Positions 1 through 12,302 of a DNA stretch of 64,000 bases are shown here, one piece after another (positions within the stretch are counted from its first letter, which is position 1; every line of letters starts with the position of its first letter). Origin of the DNA: Heliocidaris erythrogramma (Eukaryota > Echinodermata > Echinoidea > Camarodonta > Echinometridae); assembly GCA_025617745.1 (NCBI GenBank), contig CM046853.1, positions 51,539,021 to 51,603,020 on the forward strand, read 5' to 3'. The position numbers and the translations under genes are program-made. The notes under the pieces are model-generated. The model was not told where the DNA came from, did no database searches, and was given only the letters and a program-made list of their open reading frames with translations.

Positions 1-491
1 ATTGTTGAGCAATGTTTGCCCAATGTTAGAGATTTGGGGAAAACTGCCCAACAGTTGGACAAATATTAGGCAAACATTGCCCAACAGTTGGTTGGGTTGA
101 CGATTGCCGCAATATTGGTTTTTGTGGGTTTTTTTGCAGTGTAACTTAAATTAATATTTTCCCTGAATCTTGTGCAAAAGTTACCCAACTGTTAGGTAAA
201 CTTCTGTATGGCAAAATTTCCCTCATAGATTTCGACCAACCTTTCTTTGTCCAACTATTTTTCCCCAACATGAAGAGGAACTCATTCCCAATTATCCAAC
301 TACGAGGCAAATATCCCCAACCTACATTTAACCAATGCTGTTGGTAAATACGTGCCCAACAGTTGTGTAAATTTATTTGCCACAAATTGGTGAAAGGCTT
401 AGGCGATCAGTTCGTTAAAAAATGCTCATAATTGGGCATTTTTTTACCAACCATGATTACCCAAAATAATTTAACCAACATTTTAAGAGTG
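1..491. mobile_element. Right part of a miniature element rich in CCCAACA motifs
   Basis: Repeated CCCAACAGTTGG and CCCAACATT words on both strands run from the window edge to about 491. The segment ends in AACATTTTAAGAGTG, which resembles the inverted end CTAAGAGTG of the complete element at 12796-13006, so this is probably a larger relative whose left end lies outside the window. The open frame at 146-385 lies inside this repeat and is not taken as a gene. Confidence 0.5.
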
Positions 492-1380
492 CACTTCTGG
501 GAAAACTCAAGGAATCTCGACCTTATGTCCGCCCACATAGAATTAAATAGGAGTGCTTTGGTATAGGGCCCTAATTTCTATCATTCACAAACATACAAGT
601 ACGTGATGATGTAATAAAACGATTTCCCCTGAAAATACTACATAATATGCGTCGGAACTTCTTTGAAGACGCTGAATGGTACTGTTCTGGCGGATGTAAA
701 GTGAAAAGAATGCATACAATTTTTACTGTTCTGACAAGAAACTGAATATCATATCTAAGGTGAAAATATTTTTCTTGAATGCAGACGATCTAAACATGAT
801 ATTCCTTTCTTTGAGAACTAGATCTATTTCTGTCCAACCTGCTGTGTTGCACAAACTATGAATAAAAGATGGCGACTGCAGATCAATGTCATTAACCTCT
901 TTTGACAAGAATGATAGATTGTCCGTTTTGGAGGGCTGCAGAAAACATAACATAGTTGCTTACTCAATCCAAATTGCTAATATCCGAGCTTGTGATCGGT
1001 CTTCGTGCGACGTTCTCGTCAGAAAGTATGACCATTCAGATTAATAAATTAGTTAGATTTGTCATGCATTGTGGAAAAGAAAGCTTGAACTAAACCTTTG
1101 TTATATTCAGCATTGATTCAAAGCAAACATGAACGCAAACAAGAAATTAGCTCATGCTTGCTTGTGTTTTCAAATTGCATTCATAATAAATTGATTTGAC
1201 TTGCTTTCTTTGCTGCTTCTTTCGGCGAACACCACAAAATATTTCATGGAGTGGAACTAGTATCTAAAGAGGCTAATAGTCTTTTTCATGATCGAATATT
1301 TTCGTAGGCCTTCTTCTAGATCCACTAATGCTTCTCATTGGCGTGCGTGTTTAGCTCTCATTAAGACCGCATCAGAACGA
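492..1380. other. Non-coding, nothing recognised
   Basis: AT-rich sequence with only short open frames in all six frames. I see no exon with good splice sites, no repeat structure and no RNA gene here. Confidence 0.5.
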
Positions 1381-1665
1381 CTATCCCCAATGGAGTATCA
1401 ACCCTCGGACAACAACACCCAAGGACAACTTATCCCGGAAAAATAACTCACTTACAACTACTCCTTAAAAAAATGCCCCTGCACAACGACCCCTGGAAAA
1501 CTACACTCCAGGACAGCTTAACCCTTGGACAATTGCCCACGAAAACTGCCCTCTTGAAAATTACCCCACTGGCCCTCGGACAATTAGGGTCTAGTGGGTA
1601 ATTGTCTGAGGGTAATTGTCTTGTAGGGTGTAGTTATCCGGGTGGCAATAGATTGGATAATTGTC
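1381..1665. repeat. Degenerate GACAATT/CCC repeat cluster with a hairpin
   Basis: Loosely repeated words of the type 'ggacaa-tt-cccc' recur about every 20-30 bp. At about 1573-1614 the sequence folds on itself: CCCTCGGACAATTA is followed after a short spacer by TAATTGTCTGAGGG, an inverted repeat with one mismatch. It is probably a decayed minisatellite or miniature element. No coding potential was seen. Confidence 0.45.
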
Positions 1666-1799
1666 CTACAATCACCCAAGACAAAAGCGAAAATATTTTC
1701 GTACCACCAAATGACATAATTATGTCAGACAGCAAAATCACTGATGAAAATCAGAGTATACCATTTATTTCCCATCCCTATTGATGACGAATTACCGCG

Positions 1800-2830
1800 T
1801 ATTATACATATTTTTTAGATAATGAAACATTCGTTTATATACCACGCTCGGGCTAAACCCTCCACATCAAAACGTCATCGTGCTTAAGTGTTATGGTAAC
1901 AAAGCCAATTTGGGCTCGGTACGCCTATTCGTAAATTAGTGCCTTAATACATTAACTTCATCAGTGTCGATTGAGTTTCGTTAACGTTTAACCGCGTTAG
2001 AAAGATTAACAATCAACGTTTTATGTTATTGCCTGTGCTGTTGATTTTCGCTTTAATTTATAAAACGATGGAAAGGAGGAAACTAAAAGCGAATGGATGG
2101 ATTCCCGGCTTTCATTTATGAAAGAGGTCAAATTATTCTTTGCAATCGTCATTCTTGATCATAAATCATCACGTATGTTGGAATGTGTTATTCATCTAAT
2201 TTAATCTTTTCCTTAGCGCGAGACCTAGAACAATCTAAGGCCTCATATTCTAACCAATTCTTCGTGTTCTCTTGTTGCACAATGTTCCCAGGTTAACGCA
2301 CTTCATCATGATCATGATAGAACATAATTATGTAAAAGTGGTCAAAATTGGACTATATTAGTGATACTCTTTATTGCAGTGCTATACGGAATGATAACCA
2401 TACGCCAAACACACCCACCGACCCTTTCAAACCCGTATTCCTTACCGAATTTTAGCCGATATTCGTGAGGAAGTCAAAGGAAATTTTGAAACCACAAATG
2501 TTTACTTGATAGGCGGTTTCTTTTTCTTCAAATGAATACACAGATCTGTCTGCCTTTCTTCATATTTTCCTCCTTATATCGTGTCTGAGTTGGTTCTATG
2601 CAACTTAATAATATCTCCCTTTTTATTATAAAGAAAGTGCGTCATTCGACTTCTCCATAATTATACCACTTCTATTTTGCTGTATCATGGCGTGTGTCTT
2701 CAGTCACGCGGGACAGAAATATATTGGAACTATTCAGCTTAGGGATCGTGTTATATTAACGGTACGAGCTACGAGGAACATTGGCGAACAGTGCCATAGC
2801 CTTGGTCCAGCTATCGGATGGGGCACTGAT
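1800..2830. other. Non-coding, nothing recognised
   Basis: AT-rich unique-looking sequence. A possible splice acceptor follows TTTATTGCAG at about 2380 and another follows GTGTCTTCAG at about 2702. Neither leads into an exon I can join to the downstream gene in phase, so no gene is called. Confidence 0.35.
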
Positions 2831-2836
2831 GTTATG

Positions 2837-2879
2837 GGCTGGGCTGGGCGGGGCGGGGCGGGGCGGGGCGGGGCGGGGT
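2837..2879 (+). repeat. Tandem GGGCT/GGGGC array
   Basis: Two GGGCT units are followed by six GGGGC units and a final GGGG. The strand has enough regularly spaced G-runs to form a four-stranded G structure, and each GGGGCGGGG overlap resembles an Sp1 GC box. It lies in otherwise AT-rich DNA. Confidence 0.8.
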
Positions 2880-3475
2880 TGACATCCATCTTACTAGATG
2901 GATGAAAAGCGAGAAAGCAAGGCTATCGAATAAGGGGAGGGTGTCGGAGGGAGTCGTATGATCATTTCTTACCCCTCCCCTCCCTCTTTCTTTCTCTCTT
3001 TCTCTCTTCCTTTTTTTTCCACATTCGATTGGGGAGTGCCCCCCTCCTTCCGTAATTACGCCGCTGAACGGTAATGCTTTTCTATAATTCATTGAAAGTT
3101 TAATATGTTGTTTTTTAATATCTTTACTATGATTTCAGGCTAAATATCAACTAGTTTAAAAGTTATAGCTGTATGATATAGATTGACATATTTATATGTG
3201 ATTTAAAAATTAATTTTAACAGCTCGTATCGTGGGCACATGATTCACAACGTAGTCAGCGAAACATGGGTAATTATAGGTCTTTGAGCATCAAGTTTCAA
3301 CGCCTTTAGTCCATACAAATTACTCTAATATTAAATTCTGAAACAACATGAATAATTGAAATGAACAAAGTCACGAAATGAAAAGGAGAACTCAACTTCA
3401 TGACGATTTTTTTTTCCGCTGATGTATAAAGTTACATATTTATGGCAATTTGTACGGCCCCAAAAAAGGAGAATT

Positions 3476-3626
3476 CTGGGCCTTTTTCATAAAACTTGTT
3501 ATCAATATATCAAGTTTTAATAACTAATAAAGCTACCGAAACTCTTGAATTTTATTGGCTGTGAGCAAATTTTATCATACAATTTTACACTTTTTATTCA
3601 TAGCAAGTTTATGAAACGGGGCCCTG
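3476..3626. mobile_element. Short inverted-repeat element (CATAAACTTG family)
   Basis: GGGCCTTTTTCATAAAACTT at the left is mirrored by AAGTTTATGAAACGGGGCCC at the right, giving a roughly 150-bp AT-rich foldback. Similar ends occur at 32705-32843 and, more distantly, at 51507-51673, so this is a dispersed miniature-element family. No target duplication is obvious. Confidence 0.6.
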
Positions 3627-3778
3627 GTTTGAGTCACCAATGGGTTCGAATTACACCGCTGCCACAACGTTCAGAAAGGAGAATTTAAGACATCGGCTCG
3701 GGGATAGGATAGAGGAGACTAAGGCTGAACAAAGCCGGCCAAACAAAAACATAAATGACAGTGAACACCTCACCAACG

Positions 3779-3801
3779 GGGGGGGGGGGGGGGGGGGGGG
3801 G
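3779..3801 (+). repeat. Poly-G run, 23 bp
   Basis: A pure G run. Runs of this kind, in either strand, are scattered through the whole window, often inside repeat elements. Confidence 0.95.
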
Positions 3802-4484
3802 AGCTAACTTTACAGTTGATTGAATTAAAAAGAAAACCCAGATTCATCTATGAATATTGTTGCAATTGGTACATGAAGATTTATTTTTTCAAATACATCG
3901 TAATGTTTTCTTTCAATTAACACTGTGGTCAAAACAATCTGATCACGGACAGCTGAACAGTAGCATTTTACCTCATCCATGTCAAATTTGCCTCTGCCCA
4001 AGTTTTGAATGAAATGGATGATCACCCCAAGGGTTTATTGAATGGTCGCCATTACAATTGAATGTAACCTCATGTAACGAATGTATCTCCAGACCTGATC
4101 AACATTCATCCCAAACTTGGGCAAAGGCGATTTTTGACATGCATTTTGTTTAATTGACCAGAGCTCAGTCATCCATACACAGATTTTGGTAAGAAGGAGC
4201 CTATCAAATTAAAGAAGACATTATAAATAACCAAACAAATATAAAATATTTCATTAATTTCAACTGGTTTTTAAGATACTAGGGTTTGAATATGGTTTTT
4301 TTTTAATTGACTCACACAGTATACATAACCTACATAGGCGCGGGGCGAATGGATTGACCCTCGGGCGCTCTGGTAAGTCAGCCTGGATTTCAAACTGGCC
4401 TAAATTTCAACTTCAGTAACAACGGCCATCAAATTTCTCATAATTTAACATCCTTTTACTTTCATTGGTTGTCATCCCTCTTAG
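3802..4484. other. Non-coding, probably intron or intergenic
   Basis: AT-rich sequence upstream of the first exon recognised in the plus-strand gene. A polypyrimidine-rich stretch ending in CCTCTTAG at 4484 serves as the acceptor of that exon. Nothing else is recognised. Confidence 0.4.
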
Positions 4485-4635
4485 GATTGAATGCCAAGCA
4501 GACACCTGTGGAAGGCGGATCAGAAGAACTGCCCAATGATCTCATGATACCTGTAATTGGAACCGATCGGATATTATGCAAGCATATCGCACCAGGTGGT
4601 CTCTACAAATGTATAAGCTACAGGACGCCAGAAAG
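4485..4635 (+). CDS. Exon of unrecognised gene (first one seen)
   Basis: The frame starts with two leftover bases and reads LNAKQTPVEGG, continuing to LYKCISYRTPE. Two cysteines about 11 residues apart flank the segment KHIAPGGLYK. The donor is AAAG/GTACTA and two bases carry into the next exon. Confidence 0.45.
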
Positions 4636-7125
4636 GTACTATATTCCGTAAAAGTGATCAGTTTCCTTCATACTATTATATTTGAGTGAATACTTGCCCT
4701 TTGAAATATATATATATGACAGAGATGAAGTGTTAAAATGTAGTAAATTTTACAACATAGAGGATACACACAAGAGGAGCAGAATTTTTATTTCACAAGT
4801 GCTTTTGATTTATTCTCTTCGGATGAAGTATATATATGATGTATGTTTATATGTAGTGGGGAAATGCACCTTTTGGAATTAAACTGAAGTTATAAAAAAT
4901 GTCAAAGCATACATGGACGAAATGTTCCCTATACAAGACGTAATAAACGTTTCAAGTTATTGATAATAAGGCAATGTCCAAAATAACAAAAATACATGCC
5001 AACATTAGAGTTAAGTCATCAGATCCAAAGAGTTTATTTGTGTATATTCATATATTAAATTACAAGTCTGTTAGCCAGTAATTTGAACATAATGATTAAA
5101 AATATGATACACAAGATAAAACATTCTTCAAAATATGGCACATAATGCCATTCTGTTCAATGTGAAATTGTCACACAATCCCATTTCCTTGGCCATGTTG
5201 GCAGTCTAACTTCGAATACTGCATGTAATTATCAAACCCTGAAATACTCCATCTGATGATAGATAAATTCGATATTCTATGATGTACATGGAAAAGACCA
5301 GGACTGTTGGGAAAAGAAAGGGAGATTGGTCAGCAAATCATGCTGAAAAATTGAATTAGAAGGAAAGTGTGGGAGTAAAATTACATAAATATTGATCACT
5401 AGGGAGTACATAACCATGATAACCTTATCACGTACATACTTTAAATATCAAGTCGTATATGGTAGTTCAACCAAAACGTACTGCAAATAAGGTACTTGAA
5501 ACTGTAAATTTATTACTTTTTATTATTTTGTTATGACAGTGAAATGGCAATCAAAGTTTTGAAGGTAAATTAATATTATGTGCAGCTCTGACATCACTTT
5601 CTACTCCTCTGGCATCCATATACGCATCAAAATGGTGATCCCAATGAAAGAATGTCTAGCATGTAAAGGGAAACTTCGGAGAAGTTATTCCCCTTCCTTA
5701 ATAATCAAATAAGAGTAGTTTCAAGATTTGGCACGAGGTTATCTGCTGCCGTCTTTGGGCTTTCAATCTCCTTTAAACACATTGAATGATTCCGAATCCT
5801 AATGTGTATTGATTTAGCTTTATCATTTTCATGATTCACTTTATCATTTAAATTTTGCAGCGATACTTTGTATGAAATGGAGCAATGAAACCAACGGATC
5901 GGTCGCTGATCATCTCATTAACACTGTGAGGACTACAGACAGATATACCATGCATGAAATCAATGGCACTCTGGCATATGTGACAACAAAAGGTTTACAT
6001 GATGCCATCAGCAATCTTCTTATCCTACCCTTCTCTTCGTCTATCTAAGGTTTCATCGTCGCTTTCATCATCATCATCGTCATCAATGGGGAAACACTAA
6101 TGCTCACAATCTCTGAAAATTTTTGTCATAAGAGAGCAATTAAAAGTGTCTTCAAATTAATTCTGGTCTTACAATCGGAAAAAATGATGAAGTCCGGGGG
6201 TATGGTGTTATTCTTCAAGGTGATGTATCTCTTTGCAGGCATGAAAATTATTTTAAGCTATCTACTCGTAACTAAGTCTAAAAATATTAAAGAAAATAGG
6301 TCTAAAAGCTCTCCAGAAATTTTTTTCGGTGGAATTTAATTATATCGACTGCTGGTGGACTATTATTCCTTGCATATAAAAAGGAAATCGATGCTAGTTA
6401 TTGATATTTAGATAAACAATTACGGTCATATTCTACGACTGTGATATTTCGTTATTGTTAATGAAATACTTATTATCCAAACAAAACGTATTGTTTGCAG
6501 AAGGAATACATCATCAATGAAGAACAAGTAGGGATTCGGGGTTTTAGATTTAATATATACAGAAGCGCTACTTTGGACAATTTATGCAATAACTAAAGAT
6601 TATTGATTATTTTAAATCATGAACCTGTGTATTTGAAACTATATTCCTTTTATCTTTTCTATCATTCACTAATTCCATATCCGTTGTTATCTATAGAAAT
6701 TAAAAAAAAGAGTCTTTACCTTTTTTTTTTTTACTATTAAACGGATTCGGTAATTCAGGAAACATTAGTTATTCACTGCATTATAACTCAGCATATGTAA
6801 TGAAATATTATTATTAGGAATGATTGTAGATCAGAGTACAATAAAATATAAGCGATACAAGGCAAATGTTTGAAGTTATACATGTATAATGTTACGAATT
6901 TTCCCCTCTCCTTTGTATCTTAATTTATCGACAGAGAAATATTTGACAACACTTTGGGTGAAAGTGTGTGAGGATAATAATAATGTGCGCTAGCATTACA
7001 TGTATGTTTTTACAGCCCTAGATCAGTACGACAACCGTCCTCAATTAGAAGATAAAAAGGAAAACATTAAAAAAGCAATCCCACAACTTAAATATCACAG
7101 ATCTGTATTGTCTACAATTCTGTAA
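4485..7125 (+). CDS. Unrecognised gene, 3' part: four phase-compatible exons, partial
   Basis: Four exons join in one open frame: 4485-4635, 5586-5662, 5861-5992 and 7016-7125, ending in TAA. Each junction has AG before and GT after the exon, and leftover bases match: 2+1, 1+2 and 1+2 nucleotides. The joined C-terminal part is about 155 residues. It has five cysteines, three Asn-X-Ser/Thr sequons in a row (NET, NGS, NGT) in exon 3, and a charged tail with DKKENIKK. Repeated Cys and sequons suggest an extracellular protein, but no transmembrane segment or family motif was recognised. The 5' exons and signal peptide were not found. The donor of exon 3 (GTTTAC) is weak. The phase agreement over three junctions is the main reason to believe it. 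Confidence 0.5.
5586..5662 (+). CDS. Exon of unrecognised gene (second one seen)
   Basis: The acceptor is TTATGTGCAG. The frame reads SDITFYSSGIHIRIK and then MKECLA, with one base carried over. The donor GTAAAG is close to consensus. An in-frame stop lies 39 bases past the donor, consistent with an intron. Confidence 0.45.
5861..5992 (+). CDS. Exon of unrecognised gene with three N-glycosylation sequons
   Basis: The acceptor is AAATTTTGCAG. The frame reads ILCMKWSNETNGSVADHL and continues to MHEINGTLAYVTTK. The two other frames contain early stops. The sequons NET, NGS and NGT imply passage through the secretory pathway if the exon is real. Confidence 0.5.
7016..7125 (+). CDS. Terminal exon of unrecognised gene
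   Basis: The acceptor is TTTTTACAG. The frame reads LDQYDNRPQLEDKKENIKK and ends ...HRSVLSTIL-stop. An AATAAA lies about 80 bp downstream in GAAATAAATTAATAC and could serve for polyadenylation. Confidence 0.45.
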
Positions 7126-7244
7126 ATTAGCATTAATCACGTTAATGATATAATTCATTATACCCAGCAAAATAATAATTAGTATTCAGTTATTTCGAGT
7201 TCCATGAAATAAATTAATACAAACATAAACATAAGTCATAATCA

Positions 7245-7348
7245 GAAGTGTATCCACAAATTGATATAAGGGAGGGTTACATCTGTGTTTCAATTTCTTT
7301 CAGGGCCGTCGAACGGGGGGGGGGGGGTACCCGTTGGATACGCCACTG
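7245..7348. mobile_element. hAT-like miniature element with G run
   Basis: The right end TGGATACGCCACTG is the reverse complement of the CAGTGGCGTATCCA end seen at 29647. The left end CAGAAGTGTATCCA is a degenerate version of it. A poly-G run sits between them. No clear 8-bp duplication is left, so it is old or truncated. Confidence 0.45.
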
Positions 7349-7349
7349 A

Positions 7350-9900
7350 TAGTAGCAAACAATTTATTTCAATCTATTCTTTAATGATCAGTACTTACTT
7401 ATATAATACTAATTACTCTGTTGAATTTTGTCGATTTCCTAATGTATTATTCTCTTACCTATCATTTCTTCACTGCATTATCATTGAAAGCTTTTGACGT
7501 TTAATCGAATCGATGTACTGTTTAGAAACAACGGCAGCTACAAATACTGTTCTGAAAATGTATAAATATATATAAAACAGCTTTCGGGTGCGTTTCTTAC
7601 TACGATGTTAGTAGTAAAATAATATGACTTTGATTTAATCATACTTGTAACAAAACCCAGAAAGAAAGAGAGAACTGAAAAGGGAAATGGGATATATTTT
7701 TTTATAGCAGACCCTCTAGTATGGTGTACATTTTTACCAGATTTGTGCGAGGTACATAGACTGGTGATCATAAAGCATTTACATTAGGCGAATTCTGTGG
7801 TTGAAATTATTGATGAGGGTCTCCTACATTATGTAATTTATATTTTAATTACAATCCTGTCCCGTATGATCATTTCGAATTAGGTACAAATATGTATTCA
7901 TTATTCATAAATAACGAAAATAACATGTGATCTATTGAAGAGTCCATATTGATTTCATACGCAAATACAATCGGACTTCAAGAAAAAAAGATGAAATAAT
8001 GAACGATCTCTTCTGTTGGGTACAACTCTGATACAATTATTATCTCATGAAGGTCGAAAGTGGTACTGTTTGTAGATAGTAGACGAGTGAAAAACAAAGA
8101 GGTCAAAACGATTGAAGAGAAATCAGGAAACGGTTTACTCAAGAAAACAAAAACAAAAACGAGAATACCTTGAAATGGATAGTGGGATGTTTCTTGAGGA
8201 ATTAAACAGAAAGTAGAAGCCTTATTCTCATGTCTAATGAAGTTTTGTATGTAAAAATAAACTACTTAGAAATCTTCATTGCATTTAGAAGAACAAGTTG
8301 GTTTGGGAAAAGATGCATTACTCTTAATTCGAATATGGTTATTTATGTCTACAATTCACAAGCTGGCAATGAAATTCTCTTGTAGGCCTGCCCATTATTG
8401 CAATCATAGAAGTAATCGAAAGTTTTCTTATATGCGTGAAAAAACGTACAAAAAGCTTGTATAATATGGCTTAGTATTGACATTTTTCTGGTAGTATAGT
8501 AGAAAAATCATAATATCGGAGGACGTGGCATATCTATTAAGTTTTCTTATTACTGTGATACCTACAATACATGACGTATAATCTTTAATCGTTAAGAAAT
8601 TGCAATATAAATAATTAGTGTAAATATTACCCAGAAGACAACGAGAAGATGTAATATTCCTTGCGTTTGCGTTCCTCGATCGGCTACAAAACCTTGCTTT
8701 TTATTTTGATGTATATTACGAAGCCTTGTTATATCTATGAGGCAATCTACGTAACTGCCGATTTATGCAAAGTGAACAGGCATTTCCACAAAATATGAAA
8801 TTATACGACATTTTCTTCTGGAATTCAATCTAGAATTCTATCCAATCACAAAAATCCTATCATTTCGACAAGCGCATGTACCTTGTAATCAGTAACAATA
8901 TTTATAGATCATAGGCTAAATAAGAGAGAAAAATGCAATAATATTCATAGAAGTCTGAAATTCTGCTCTTTTCGTAGTGACATTATCTTGGAGAGAGAAG
9001 TCTTTCTGTTGATATAAGATAATAGTAACCCCAGACTCTTATACAGGTAAAATGCCCATTACGAAAACAAAATTTGCATTTATGTATCGTCAATTCCATG
9101 GTGATAGTTTAGCTATTGTAAGTACTAAATATATTACTTTTTCATCTGTTATAAAACAATTTTGTGGTATGGTAAATTGTCAGCGTGTTGAAGTCATTGC
9201 ATGAATTTCTCTTACATCATGCCATAGATCACGATGTCATGTACTAGAGTAAGACGTTTTCTCTGAGCTCTACAGCTTCCCGTTAATAATCTATGTAAAC
9301 GACAACTTTTGACAGAGTCATATTATTTCCAAAATAAATTAAAATATCCAATGGCTTAAATGGCAAAGCGATTCTTTTCTTTATTTTGTTTTGATCAAAG
9401 AAGACCAATCACCAAAACAAACTAAGTCGTATAAGGATAAAAGGCATAAAACCATCCTCATAAAACTATGAGATATTCAGATGGTTACGGATCAAATATC
9501 ATAACGGGAAATAATTCTATATCAAGGCTTACAGGGAAGTAGCTAGTAAGACTACTCAGAAGTCACTATTGCGGTATTTAATTTCGTTATGTAAATTTGG
9601 ATTATCTCGTTACAGAAGAAATGTTTAAACCTGATCATTTGAATACAGTATACCAGCATGGAGCCTCAAACATCCAGGGCAACATTTGTTTCGTTGATTA
9701 GTCTCCTTTAAGCCTCTAAAATTTATAAAAATACAATTCTCACGTAAAGATTCAATCATTATAAACCTCAGTTTTGTCGATATTCTTTGATTTTCTGAGT
9801 TTCAGTAAAAAATATTTTAGAGCTTTACATCGTGTACAAAAAATAGTATGCAATGAATAAAAAAATGATAAAATCACGGGGCAAGAGGCATGATAAAGGA
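7350..9900. other. Non-coding, nothing recognised
   Basis: AT-rich sequence with short spurious frames only. I saw no splice-compatible exon, inverted repeat or RNA gene. It may be intergenic sequence beyond the plus-strand gene. Confidence 0.45.
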
Positions 9901-10065
9901 AAGAGATGAGAGTCCAAACGATCAGGAGAAAGTGAGAGAAGAGAGATGTGGAAAGAAGGAGAAAAGGGAAAGAGATAGATGTTGTAAGAGAGTTCGAGGT
10001 GGAGGTAGATAAGAAAGAAAATGAATGAAAGGGGGAGGAGAGATAAAGAGAGAGAGAGAGAGATT
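9900..10065 (+). repeat. Purine-rich low-complexity tract ending in (GA)n
   Basis: An almost uninterrupted A/G strand with a pure GA microsatellite at about 10046-10064. The open frame on the opposite strand (9922-10113) is a by-product of this composition. Confidence 0.8.
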
Positions 10066-10549
10066 TTGAGCGATATATCTATATAATGGAAAGGAAATTC
10101 GTGATGAGGACAATGCTTGCTAAAGTTTCTAAAAGTGCATGAACTCTAAGTATACTTGTATAGTCTGCTGGGGATTATTGTAGAATAACTTCTAGAAATA
10201 CACACCAAACAAGATCACACTAAGAGTTTCAATAATCTGATACCGCGATATTTACCTCTCCGGGCAGTCGGCTAATATCGTCAAATTGTGGCTGTGGTAT
10301 TGCTGAAAAGGTGACCAATATAGCAAATATTGTAGATCTACACATTTACAGTCTATATTCGCAAGGAAATGTCAGAGTGGGCAAGCTTCTTTACAAACAT
10401 TATATGAAATAGTGCGAAATGGTATTCATGAAATGTTGTTAATCATGGTCGTGTTCTATTATAAGGGGCTACGTATGCCTACTTACAGGATTTTTTTTTC
10501 TTTCTTTTTAGATTAGTGGTTGATAAACGCCATTTGTACTAATTATGTA

Positions 10550-11050
10550 AGCAGTCCACCTGAATATGGGGCCAAGTCAAAAGAGAAATGTTGAAAAATG
10601 CATTGTTACTCTCAGCACAGAATTCTCCTTTCTTTTGAGGATGGATAGTGCTTTGAATGATATTGAGGTAGTTGTTCTGATTGCAAGACGTTTTCTTCTT
10701 TTGTTTGGAAGATGAAATGTGCCTTGAATCTCCATGAAACTCAGACACAGTGATAATCTCTATATCAGTCGAGTTAAACATATTTCATCTTCCAAACAAA
10801 AGATGAAAACAACACTGCACTTTATGAATGACAACTTCAACGTCATTGAAAACATAATCCATCCTCCAAGCAATGAAGAATCTACTGCTGACAATAAAAA
10901 TACCATCCAACATTTAACTTTTGACTTGTGTTATAATCTGTCGATTAAAACACATTTCATCTTCTAACAAAAGAAAACACCATTAAATTTAAAAATGACA
11001 GCCTAAACATCACTCTACAACAATGCATCCTCCAAACATAGAAGTACAAA
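10550..11050. repeat. Inverted and tandem copies of a ~168-bp unit
   Basis: The unit beginning ATTTCATCTTCCAAACAAAA occurs at about 10781 and again, diverged, at about 10949, a spacing near 168 bp. A third copy in the opposite orientation occupies about 10550-10720 and reads GTTTGGAAGATGAAAT. The result is a foldback plus a tandem repeat. Frames at 10539-10781 and 10734-10967 lie in it and are not taken as genes. Confidence 0.65.
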
Positions 11051-11925
11051 TGGGACATCATTGTAAAGGGGAATAAACAGACTTTTAAATGATTCCAAAT
11101 TCAACAGAGATATCAATGCTAAAAATATTGAATTGCAGAATCTTTATGAGTTATAGAGCTCATAAGTCACTTATTATGATATGGTCATATTCATAAATCT
11201 CAAAATAAGGAATAATGGGAAATTCCCAAAGCAGAGCATTTATTTTAAGCAGAATTTTTTTTTTTGGCGTACACAAGTGTCCTCCAGTGTCCTCACTGCA
11301 GGATACAACGAAATTGAAGGTATTTTAGATCAAATCAAACAAAACATTTTTACAAAAAACCTCAGTACAAATGGACAAAAAATCAGCAAGTTTGGCAGTA
11401 AAAATAAAATCAAAGTTGGTAGGATATGTAACTATCCTCCTGTTGGGCATTTCCCTAACCAGCATTTGTAGCTTTCAATGTTTTTGAAGAAAAGATGAAA
11501 TCCAAATTGGTTTTGACAAACGCTGTGTTAATACTTTAAACAATTTTTCATATCTGGTCATGTGATAAAGGATCAGAAACCATTTCATGAAATAGTTTTG
11601 TAATCCTTGTTAACCATACAACTTACATGAACAGTAATATTTTCTATAAATGTACACATTTTGCTGTCTGGTTAAAACTAATGGAAGGATTTTTGGGTGA
11701 ATAAAAATTGTGATCAAATTCTACCTTACCACGAGTCCTCCCAGTAGTACGCACATGATGCCACAACCGGACCCCCGCCCCCTTTCTATCTCCCTCTCCT
11801 CTATTCTTTTTCTTTGTCATTATCTGTGTCTTAAACGCTCGGTTTCCTTGTTATATTTATAGTTTTTCCTCCCATATTTTCGCATCCTCATGTATAATGA
11901 CCATTTGATTTATAAATCCCCGCTC
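11051..11925. other. Non-coding, nothing recognised
   Basis: AT-rich sequence. The 96-residue frame at 11181-11471 has no splice context or recognisable motif and is not called. Confidence 0.4.
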
Positions 11926-12175
11926 CCCTCCCCCCCCCCCCTCTCTCTCTCTCTCTGCCATGCGCTCTCATGGCCACACATATACACCCGCACCCACCTA
12001 CACACACTTCCCCACCCACACATACACCTCTCTCTCTCTCTCTTTCTCATGCATGCACGTACACACACGCGTATACACCATGATATACACCCACACCTCG
12101 TCACCTCGCCATCCACCCACACACACACCCCCACTTCCACCCACCTAAACACCCCTCCCAACCCACCCACACAGG
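11926..12175 (+). repeat. C-rich, (CT)n and (CA)n/ACCCAC low-complexity tract
   Basis: A run of C, then CT dinucleotides, then imperfect ACACAC and CCCACC words over about 250 bp. Overlapping open frames on both strands reflect the absence of T/A-rich stop codons in the repeat. Confidence 0.9.
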
Positions 12176-12180
12176 GGTCC

Positions 12181-12302
12181 GCTTGCTATTCATAAGGACC
12201 GCTATTCATGGAAAACCTGTATTCATTTAACACGCGTTATGAACAGCTAATATGAACAGTTAATAATGGTCCTTATGAATGGAGTCCTAATGAATAGCGA
12301 GG
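12181..12302. mobile_element. Palindromic miniature element, copy 1 (CGCTATTCATAAGGACC family)
   Basis: TTGCTATTCATAAGGACCGC at the left mirrors the right part, which reads GGTCCTTATGAATGG and then AATGAATAGCGAGG. The element is about 120 bp. A second copy lies at 12717-13052 in the same orientation. Confidence 0.65.

Noticed and set aside
2687-2905. 72-residue frame starting MACVFSHAGQKYIGT
   Set aside because: The second half is the GGGGC array. A possible short exon at 2703-2760 does not fit the phase of the next exon at 4485.
11890-12195. 101-residue frame rich in Ser, Pro, His and Thr
   Set aside because: It is a translation of CT and CA microsatellites, open on both strands.
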